7,104 nt of DNA from JAIXWP01 sp044371755 (lineage in GTDB: Bacteria > Bacteroidota > Bacteroidia > Flavobacteriales_D > Sanyastnellaceae): NCBI GenBank assembly GCA_044371755.1, contig JBILSZ010000121.1, positions 1 through 7,104 of the forward strand, given 5' to 3'. Numbering within the stretch: the first letter of the stretch is position 1; each line of letters begins with the position of its first letter. Position numbers and translations under genes: made by a program. Positions 1 to 4,905 of the stretch are shown piece after piece. The notes beneath the pieces are model-generated. The model worked only from the letters and a program-made list of their open reading frames with translations, was not told the origin of the DNA and did not search any database.

Positions 1-124
1 CGCTCATATCATTGACGATCACGGCCACTTTCATCCCTTCCTTATTGTGAAGAACATGATTGAGTAAGGTCGTTTTCCCCACCCCTAAAAACCCGCTTAA
101 GACAGTTACTGGTAATTTTTTCAT
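1..124 (-). CDS. CobW/ZNG1-family GTPase, YciC-like zinc metallochaperone (N-terminal 41 residues only)
   Basis: Only the N-terminus is inside the window; the gene continues past base 1. It starts at the ATG complementary to 122-124. The translation opens MKKLPVTVLSGFLGVGKTTL, with a Walker A loop GFLGVGKT at residues 11-18, then a second strand VAVIVNDMS. The GFLGxGKTTLLN loop and the VIVNDMS strand are hallmarks of the CobW/COG0523 GTPases, and this combination is close to Bacillus YciC. Family members bind zinc and GTP and are thought to deliver zinc to client enzymes during starvation; they are commonly repressed by Zur. Context supports that: a Fur-family gene is transcribed divergently and a perfect palindrome sits on this gene's promoter. 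The CxCC metal motif expected further on is outside the window. The family call is firm, but the zinc role rests on similarity and context. Confidence 0.88.
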   Translation of the reverse strand, partial: MKKLPVTVLSGFLGVGKTTLLNHVLHNKEGMKVAVIVNDMS

Positions 125-134
125 TGTATTCTTA

Positions 135-151
135 TTGCAACTATGTTGCAA
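135..151. promoter_or_regulatory. Putative Zur operator, perfect 7-3-7 palindrome
   Basis: The 17-bp sequence TTGCAAC-TAT-GTTGCAA is a perfect inverted repeat. It lies 10 bp upstream of the GTPase start and overlaps the TTG end of that gene's -7 element, so a bound dimer would block transcription. Zur/Fur-family repressors bind palindromes of about this size, and a Fur-family gene is divergent from it. Assignment to the neighbouring repressor is inference. Confidence 0.72.
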
Positions 152-182
152 ATATAAGGAAAGAACAGGAAGAAAAGAACAA
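149..182 (-). promoter_or_regulatory. Bacteroidota-type promoter of the CobW/YciC-like gene
   Basis: On the minus strand TATATTTG (149-156) matches the Bacteroidota -7 consensus TAnnTTTG exactly. A TTG (complement of 180-182) lies 23 bp upstream, at the long end of the accepted spacing. Transcription would start near base 142, inside the palindrome, giving a leader of about 18 bases. Confidence 0.5.
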
Positions 183-243
183 GGGGTTTTGGGAACAAGG
201 ATACTTTCACTCTTCCAATCTTCCAATCTCCAAATTCCAAAAT

Positions 244-279
244 CCCGTTCCCGTTCTTGTTCTTGTTCTTGTTCCAGTT
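244..279 (+). repeat. Hexanucleotide tandem repeat, six units
   Basis: Six consecutive 6-bp units are visible: CCCGTT twice, CTTGTT three times, then CCAGTT. The repeat follows a looser TTCCAATC/TCCAAATTCC tract (about 212-240). It ends 14 bp before the ATG of the Fur-family gene, so the whole stretch is low-complexity spacer between the palindrome and that gene. Because the unit is a multiple of three it keeps a frame open upstream of the gene, but this frame has no coding character. Confidence 0.85.
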
Positions 280-293
280 ACTATCTTCGCATC

Positions 294-668
294 ATGGCAA
301 GGAATACCGAAGCTAAGTTGAACATTATAGAGTTGATCTCTTCGTCAGAGGTTGCGCTATCTCACGCTGACATCCAGCAATCACTCAATGGACTATGTGA
401 CCGCGTAACGATTTATCGCGTCCTCGATCGACTTGTAGACGAAGGAAAGATTCACAAAGTATTGGATACCGATGGTGTAGCAAAATACGCCTCATGCCAT
501 GCATGCGAAGCTGGACATCATCATGATGCACATGCACATTTTAGTTGTGTCGTATGCAAATCAGTAACCTGTCTCGAAAAGATAACTCCACAAATCACGC
601 TTCCTAGAAAGTACCAGGTACAAGACATCCACCTCACCATCTCTGGTATTTGTCCGGAGTGCAAATGA
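294..668 (+). CDS. Fur-family metalloregulator, probable Zur-type repressor
   Basis: The product is 124 residues, slightly short for the family (usually 130-150). The winged helix occupies roughly residues 5-58, with recognition helix RVTIYRVLDRLVDEG at 37-51. The dimerisation/metal domain follows: a histidine-rich HHHDAHAHF (75-83), then CVVC (85-88) and CPEC (120-123), the two CxxC pairs that hold structural zinc in Fur/Zur/PerR proteins. Cys68 and Cys71 are additional possible ligands. The start is ATG 294; the open frame runs further upstream, but only through a hexamer repeat and the start of the divergent GTPase gene. A weak -7-like TATCTTCG (282-289) lies just 4 bases before the ATG, so the mRNA could be almost leaderless. 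The divergent YciC-like GTPase and the palindrome favour Zur over Fur or PerR. The family is certain; the metal is inferred. Confidence 0.88.
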   Translation: MARNTEAKLNIIELISSSEVALSHADIQQSLNGLCDRVTIYRVLDRLVDEGKIHKVLDTDGVAKYASCHACEAGHHHDAHAHFSCVVCKSVTCLEKITPQITLPRKYQVQDIHLTISGICPECK

Positions 669-764
669 GATTGCTAGAAAAAAATAAATATCAATTTACT
701 ATTCACTTCGATGGCTAGGATACTTATCTAAAATTTCCTTTCAAATTTTTTCTTGCTGTTCTTT

Positions 765-1631
765 TTACATTATCTGATTTAAAAAAGCTTTCACTGTGGT
801 GGGTTTGCGGCCCAGTAGATTTTCTAAATCATTTCCCACTTCCTCTAACTCCCCTTGTGCCTGGGCAATTGCAAAACCAGCGGTCAAGCCAATAATACTG
901 TCTGGTACTCCAAATCCTTTTAATGTACTTGAAAAATCCTCCACCGTGGGTGAAATATATTTCATATCCTTCTTAGAAATATCGCCGAGTATTTGCGCTA
1001 CTTCATGATAAGAGAAAGATTCACTATTGGTAAATCTGTATACTTTTCCCACATGATTATCGCTTAAAAGAATATTCGCTGTTGCCTCAGCCATTTCGGA
1101 TCTTAAGGCCGCTGCAACCCGTCCACTACCCGCAGGCAAATAAATAATCCCGACATCCAAAACATTCTCGCCCATAAATACTGGCACAAAATCCATATAA
1201 AGTGTATTCTTTAAAATCGTATAGTCCATTCCACTTTCTCTCAGCCAATTTTCAGTTTTAAGATGAGACTCAGCTACCATCCATAACGGAGATGACTCAG
1301 TTTCATTCTTTCCTAAAAAACTCGTATACACTACATGTTTAACACCCGCTTCCTTCGCGGCATTCACCACGTTTTGATGTTGTAAAGAGCGATTCTCAAT
1401 TTCACTTCCAGAAATAAAAAGAAGTTTCTCTACTCCAGAAAAAGCACTTACTAAAGAAGCATAATTGTTATAATCACCAATTCTACTTTGTACTCCTTTT
1501 GATTTCAAATCGCTCGCCTTTTCATCATCTCTAACCATGCCGATGATTTGTGAAGGCGCTATTCCATTATTCAAAAGAAATTCAATGGTCGCCTTTCCGA
1601 AATGTCCCGCTGCTCCTGTTACTAGTATCAT
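765..1631 (-). CDS. qorB: NmrA-like NAD(P)H:quinone oxidoreductase, QorB/YtfG type
   Basis: The protein has 288 residues, close to E. coli QorB (about 286). The N-terminus carries the Rossmann dinucleotide motif GAAGHFG (residues 6-12), followed by alternating strands and helices. The segment VKHVVYTSF and the later WLRESGMDYTILKN are typical of atypical short-chain dehydrogenases of the NmrA/QOR2 group, which lack the classical YxxxK active site. QorB reduces quinones with NADPH in the cytoplasm. The start is the ATG complementary to 1629-1631, after an A-rich leader. It is divergent from an HxlR regulator, as in E. coli qorB/ytfH, and convergent with the Fur-family gene. A -7-like TTACTTTG on the minus strand (1670-1677) lies within the first operator palindrome, so repression by the neighbour is likely. 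The substrate has not been shown for this protein. Confidence 0.85.
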   Translation of the reverse strand: MILVTGAAGHFGKATIEFLLNNGIAPSQIIGMVRDDEKASDLKSKGVQSRIGDYNNYASLVSAFSGVEKLLFISGSEIENRSLQHQNVVNAAKEAGVKHVVYTSFLGKNETESSPLWMVAESHLKTENWLRESGMDYTILKNTLYMDFVPVFMGENVLDVGIIYLPAGSGRVAAALRSEMAEATANILLSDNHVGKVYRFTNSESFSYHEVAQILGDISKKDMKYISPTVEDFSSTLKGFGVPDSIIGLTAGFAIAQAQGELEEVGNDLENLLGRKPTTVKAFLNQIM

Positions 1632-1663
1632 TTTTTTACTTTTTAAAAATTATTATTACTTTT

Positions 1664-1748
1664 GTTACGCAAAGTAACTAAAGATAGTTCAATAAAGTAA
1701 CCAGTTACCTTAATGTAACTGGCTAAAAAGTAGTAACAAAATGGTAAC
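1664..1748. promoter_or_regulatory. HxlR operator array with seven GTAAC/GTTAC half-sites
   Basis: Half-sites lie at 1664-1668, 1674-1678, 1697-1701, 1704-1708, 1715-1719, 1733-1737 and 1744-1748. They form inverted repeats: GTTAC-N5-GTAAC (1664-1678), GTAAC-N2-GTTAC (1697-1708) and CCAGTTAC-N6-GTAACTGG (1701-1722, perfect 8-bp arms). The last half-site covers codons 2-3 of the HxlR gene. Inverted repeats between a DUF24 regulator and its divergent target are the usual operators of this family. Which pairing the protein uses cannot be told from sequence. Confidence 0.75.
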
Positions 1749-2073
1749 TAAAACTGCAATAAATAAGGAATTTCAATGTCCAGTAACGCAACTACTGCAG
1801 CTCATTGGTGGCAAGTGGAAGCCTGTGATATTGTATTGCCTCCGATCAGATAAGCGTCGATTTGGTGAAATATCCGCGCGTATCCCCAATTTATCTCGAA
1901 AAGTATTGACCGACCAACTGAAAGAATTGGAAGCAGACGGACTCATAAAACGGAAGCAATACAAGGAAATTCCACCGCGTGTGGAATATGAGCTAACGGA
2001 GCGTGGAAAAAGCCTCGCCCCTGTTCTTCGTGCAATGGAAAAATGGGGAACGAAGTATATTTTGGAGGGTTAG
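1741..2073 (+). CDS. HxlR/DUF24-family winged-helix redox regulator (YtfH/QorR-like)
   Basis: The 110-residue product is full length for the family. The characteristic opening is present: Cys13 in FQCPVTQLLQLIGGKWKPVI, then LTDQLKELEADGLIKR (recognition helix and turn into the wing), the wing IPPRVEYELTERG, and a C-terminal dimerisation helix. Cys13 is the conserved N-terminal cysteine that YodB/HypR/QorR-type members use to sense quinones, diamide or other electrophiles; it is the only cysteine in this region, with Cys28 in YCL further on. The start is ATG 1741. The target is almost certainly the divergent quinone oxidoreductase, with autoregulation through the same operator array, since half-sites extend into its own first codons. 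Repressor versus activator mode is inferred from family precedent. Confidence 0.87.
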   Translation: MVTKTAINKEFQCPVTQLLQLIGGKWKPVILYCLRSDKRRFGEISARIPNLSRKVLTDQLKELEADGLIKRKQYKEIPPRVEYELTERGKSLAPVLRAMEKWGTKYILEG

Positions 2074-2166
2074 AAGATTATTTCAGCTTACTTCAATCGA
2101 GCGGAGTGAAGAGTTGCATTCATGAAAATTTTTCCCAACTGCGAAAATTGCCAACGCTGATTGATT

Positions 2167-2463
2167 TTAATGATCATATTGAGAAAAGGTTGTAAAGGTT
2201 TTACCATCATAACGATAAGCACCTTCTCCACTATTACTAAACCATACGTTGCCGCTTCTATCAACAACCTGACAACCTACATTCTCAAACCGTGCTCCCA
2301 AAGTTCGAATAATTCTTGGGTGTTGCTCCTTCGCAGGAATTGAAGATTTACTATCAGTAGTCTGATTCGTTGAAACCTGTCCGTTACAAGAAAGAATCAA
2401 TAAAGAAACTACTAGCAAAGAAAAGATTGAAATTTTGAGTTTATCTCTGGCATTGGGTGACAT
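2167..2463 (-). pseudogene. Truncated lipoprotein with a single two-component-regulator-type propeller blade
   Basis: The open frame gives 98 residues from the ATG complementary to 2461-2463; an in-frame TTG 9 bases upstream is a less likely start. A basic N-terminus and hydrophobic stretch (SIFSLLVVSLLILSC) end in a lipobox ILSC, so it is an outer- or inner-membrane lipoprotein. After a Ser/Gln-rich linker comes one propeller blade, VVDRSGNVWFSNSGEGAYRY followed by DGKTFTTFS, as in Reg_prop (ligand-binding sensor) repeats. Relatives carry several such blades, about 300 or more residues, and the next residues are usually YDGL. Here YD is followed by His and a stop, and no frame downstream to 2074 resumes the repeat. 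The gene therefore keeps its promoter and start but has lost most of its 3' part. A functional minimal lipoprotein is possible but unlikely. Confidence 0.75.
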
Positions 2464-2494
2464 TTTTTTCAATAAAAATTGTAGTCCTACTTTC

Positions 2495-2523
2495 TAAATT
2501 TAGTGAATACTCATTATTGACAA
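2495..2523 (-). promoter_or_regulatory. Bacteroidota-type promoter of the truncated propeller lipoprotein
   Basis: On the minus strand TTG (complement of 2521-2523), an 18-bp spacer and TAAATTTA (2495-2502) match TTG-N(17-23)-TAnnTTTG except at the last base. The start of transcription would be about 25 bases before the ATG. It overlaps nothing coding; the hydrolase gene ends at 2530. Confidence 0.4.
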
Positions 2524-2529
2524 ACAAAA

Positions 2530-3384
2530 CTACTGACACATTTCATTCATTACTTTAGTCCAAAGGGTATTTTTGAATTTTCTGGAGAAAAATCCAGTAT
2601 GTCCAATTTTTTTCAACCCATAATCTTTAGGGTTGATTTCCTCTATATCTATCTTGGCATTCTTAAAATACTTCAACAATTTATTTGCGGTCGTTTTGTT
2701 CGCCAGAGGATCATCTTGAATCTGTATTGATTTAATCGGTGTAGTAATTTGGTCGAAAAACACTGGGTTTAGAGATTTTCCAAATTCGGGCTCGAAGTAA
2801 TCAGGATTTGTGCACCATTTTCTCCATTCTAATGCAACTCCCTTCGGCAGATTTTCACCTTGATTCACTTTCATTGCGTTCACATACCCAAATAGTTTTG
2901 TGTGAATTGGTATCATGAAGTACCAATAAAAAGCAGGCAGCCACTTGTAAGGACTGCTCATATCGCGCCAATATCCAGTTGACGATGCAATAAAAAACAG
3001 GTGGTCTATTTTTTTATGATTATCCATCAACCCAACCATTTGTCCCCCCATACTATGACCTGCGATAATTTTTTTCTGATCCGGGAAATTAGAAAGTACC
3101 CAATCAAAAACGCCCGACATATCTAATCTACCCCAGTCACTAATTTTCGCATCAGAGTCTTTAAGTATCCTTGGTGCTGATTCTGCTATGCCCCGATAGT
3201 CAAAGGTGAGCGAAGTGAATCCGTTTTCTGCAAGAAAGGAAGCAAAATTTGAATATACTTTTTGTGGTATTCCCGTTCCACAATGTATTTGAACAAAACC
3301 TTTACTGACTTCCACTGGTAAATATAAATTCGCTGATAATAAATACCCATCCCTTGCGGGGATTTGAATCTTTTCAATTTTCAT
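2530..3384 (-). CDS. Alpha/beta hydrolase of unknown substrate (COG4757-like)
   Basis: The product has 284 residues and a complete alpha/beta-hydrolase fold. The N-terminal part has DGYLLSANLYLP (residues 12-23), the oxyanion region IHCGTG (33-38) and FDYRG (61-65). The nucleophile elbow is GHSMGG with Ser111. Asp224 or Asp225 in QIQDDPLAN is the likely acid, and His262 in GHTGFF completes the triad. A cap segment rich in aromatics (about 145-200) sits between core strands. It has no signal peptide, so it is probably cytoplasmic. The start is the ATG complementary to 3382-3384, preceded by AAAAG. It is transcribed in the same direction as the truncated lipoprotein after it, with 66 bp between the hydrolase stop and that gene's ATG, but the latter seems to have its own promoter. 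The substrate, an ester or a peptide, cannot be predicted. Confidence 0.85.
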   Translation of the reverse strand: MKIEKIQIPARDGYLLSANLYLPVEVSKGFVQIHCGTGIPQKVYSNFASFLAENGFTSLTFDYRGIAESAPRILKDSDAKISDWGRLDMSGVFDWVLSNFPDQKKIIAGHSMGGQMVGLMDNHKKIDHLFFIASSTGYWRDMSSPYKWLPAFYWYFMIPIHTKLFGYVNAMKVNQGENLPKGVALEWRKWCTNPDYFEPEFGKSLNPVFFDQITTPIKSIQIQDDPLANKTTANKLLKYFKNAKIDIEEINPKDYGLKKIGHTGFFSRKFKNTLWTKVMNEMCQ

Positions 3385-3774
3385 CTTTTATCATTTTGAA
3401 AGGTGTAATCAATTTATTTTATGTGCCAATTCAAATAAACGAGCAAGAATTTTAAATATTCAGATATACCTATGTATCCCATAGATTAGTTCTCGAAGAA
3501 AGCTACCTCCTACTTCCAAACTCAATGAAAAACTAATTATTCTCACTGTCCATTGATTTCGGATTGGATGATGCACGGTTTTGCTTTCAATCGACCTTTG
3601 TAGAACTAAATTTAAGCAGACAGAATGCAGCTCAAATATAGTAAATAGCACCAGACGAAGCAATGAACTCAATTTTAAAGCAAATCAATGATGTTCTTTA
3701 TCTTCAATCGTCCATTTGTATGCTTATTCGCTCGCCTTTCAGTATGCGAGGTAAGCTTATAGTATTGCCTCTTG
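3385..3774. other. Intergenic stretch without recognisable gene
   Basis: About 390 A/T-rich bases separate the hydrolase start from the end of the broken lipoprotein gene. Short open frames on both strands (for example 3460-3672 minus, 3663-3866 plus) lack family resemblance and natural residue composition. A -7-like TTTATTTG on the minus strand (3432-3439) may belong to the hydrolase promoter. A weak inverted repeat CTCGC-N10-GCGAG lies at 3731-3750. I see no insertion-sequence end here. Confidence 0.5.
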
Positions 3775-3975
3775 CTAATTTCTTATATCCTCTTTACCAA
3801 ATGCGATGTCCAATACAAAAACAGGTTTGGAGCCATCGTCTGGAATATAAGAGATGTAAGAAATAGCTACCCTATAGTAAGGGTCAAAGTGATCGAAGAT
3901 TTTTCCAATGCACTTTTGTGTGCCTTTTGAGTAGGGCGCTTCCCATTTGTCATCCATTATTGTGCTTGTATCCGT
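3775..3975 (-). pseudogene. C-terminal remainder of the unknown lipoprotein, cut off by an in-frame TAA
   Basis: This frame is the direct continuation of the chimeric open frame after its TAA at 3976-3978: both are in the same register with no other stop between. It reads TDTSTIM-DDKWEAPYSKG..., then HFDPYYRVAISYISYIPDDG and a final VFVLDIAFGK, with the alternating hydrophobic pattern of a beta-rich C-terminus. The residues before the stop (YERISNLLYPI) run naturally into it. Reinitiation at the ATG complementary to 3955-3957 would give 60 residues with no signal peptide. The simplest reading is that a single substitution (for example from CAA, AAA or GAA) split a protein of about 224 residues. 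A sequencing error is the main alternative. Confidence 0.7.
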
Positions 3976-4713
3976 TTAGATAGGATAAAGCAAATTTGAT
4001 ATTCGCTCGTATTCCATCTTCGCGCTGTCTATGTCTGAAAAGTAATACATACACTCTAAAATCATTGGATGCTTTGTAGTGTCTGCTTGACCTCCTTTTT
4101 CAGTAATCAATGCGGCATTTCCATATATCAACATCAGTTGAATGGAGTCTGGATTAGATTTGATAAGACCTTTGTCCTCTGTGATGCCTTTGAAAAAAGA
4201 AGGGGGTGGAAAATTATTGAAAGTAGTGTCTGTCAGAATAAATCTCTTATCATTTACAAGTACTTCCCGAAGGTCTAAACGTTTTTTTCCCAGCGGAAGG
4301 TTGTAGAAAATACTCTCAATTACCGGATCAACTTCTATCATCTGTGCAGTGTCCGCCGCTTGATTACTTTCTTGCGCTGGCACCCCTTTATTCCCCGTGC
4401 TACATGCAACTAAAACAAAAGCCGCTATCACGACCAAAAGAGTCTCCATCAAACTTTGTTTCTTCAGTTCAATGATGGTTTGAGTATCACTTTTTGACTC
4501 AACAACCATTCTTTCCGTCTTTTTTTTCATGGTGGAATATTTTAAAATCCATTTTCGAACAGCGGTATCCGAGACTTCGTACTCCGAACAAATCTCTGAA
4601 ATTTTACTTATTCCCAGTTCGATTTCCTGAACCTTTTTGACTTTAAATGATTCCGAAAAATAACGATTTTGACGCTCCTGCCGAGTCATTTTTGTGCTTT
4701 TAATGCTTGTCAT
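3976..4713 (-). CDS. Chimeric open frame: IS3-family OrfA N-terminus fused to an unknown lipoprotein
   Basis: The 245-residue frame joins two unrelated parts. Residues 1-86 are an IS3-type OrfA: ERQNRYFSESFKVKKVQEIE, then a helix-turn-helix (ISEICSEYEVSDTAVRKWILKY, about 39-60), then the start of the leucine-zipper helix (SDTQTIIELKKQ). Normal OrfA continues with a zipper and the frameshift into orfB; here it stops at codon 86. From Met89 (ATG complementary to 4447-4449) it becomes a lipoprotein: hydrophobic TLLVVIAAFV and lipobox LVAC with Cys104, then a Gln/Ala-rich linker and a soluble domain I do not recognise. The native signal start appears lost, as METLL lacks the usual basic residues; the KK of OrfA may substitute. 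Translation from Met1 would bury the signal 88 residues inside the protein. The frame ends at a TAA that interrupts the domain. Probably non-functional. Confidence 0.7.
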   Translation of the reverse strand: MTSIKSTKMTRQERQNRYFSESFKVKKVQEIELGISKISEICSEYEVSDTAVRKWILKYSTMKKKTERMVVESKSDTQTIIELKKQSLMETLLVVIAAFVLVACSTGNKGVPAQESNQAADTAQMIEVDPVIESIFYNLPLGKKRLDLREVLVNDKRFILTDTTFNNFPPPSFFKGITEDKGLIKSNPDSIQLMLIYGNAALITEKGGQADTTKHPMILECMYYFSDIDSAKMEYERISNLLYPI

Positions 4714-4776
4714 CCTATTACCATTTTTAAAGTTGTTTTTACTTCAAAAACGGTCAACTTATTTCAGGCATAGACA
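4456..4776 (-). mobile_element. IS3-family insertion sequence remnant, left end plus 5' part of orfA
   Basis: About 320 bp remain. On the minus strand a plausible terminal repeat begins TGTCTATGCCTGAAATAAGT at 4776, followed by TGACCG. It starts with TG as IS3-family ends do, and about 60 bp separate it from the orfA start, the normal spacing. OrfA codons 1-86 follow and then break off near 4456. I find neither orfB nor a matching right end nearby, so the rest was deleted, apparently together with the 5' end of the lipoprotein gene. The exact outer boundary (4776 or 4770) is uncertain. Confidence 0.6.
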
Positions 4777-4905
4777 GACTTAGGCCGTTAATCAGAAATA
4801 TTCCATTATGTTTCCGTTAAACTATTGCTCCCGTAACGCGTTTGTATTTTTGGTTAAATTGGAGGAAACAAGAGAGTGTTCTCAATTGACTTGGTTTGTT
4901 GTTTT

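Noticed and set aside
244..279. Hexamer repeat as the edge of a CRISPR array
   Set aside because: The units are contiguous 6-mers with no spacers, and no cas genes are nearby.
60..293. N-terminal extension of the Fur-family frame up to an ATG at 60
   Set aside because: It would overlap the divergent GTPase gene and its promoter, and it translates the hexamer repeat into an Arg/Ser/Cys run; Fur homologues begin near the ATG at 294.
2090..2115. CTTCA-N11-TGAAG inverted repeat as a terminator between the convergent HxlR and lipoprotein genes
   Set aside because: The stem is only five pairs with a long loop and no T-run on either side.
2161..2343. Plus-strand frame opposite the truncated propeller lipoprotein
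   Set aside because: It is antisense to the propeller blade, which is clearly the coding strand by motif.
3460..3672. 70-codon minus-strand frame as a small gene
   Set aside because: No recognisable family or signal peptide and no clear promoter; the composition looks like translated noncoding A/T-rich DNA.
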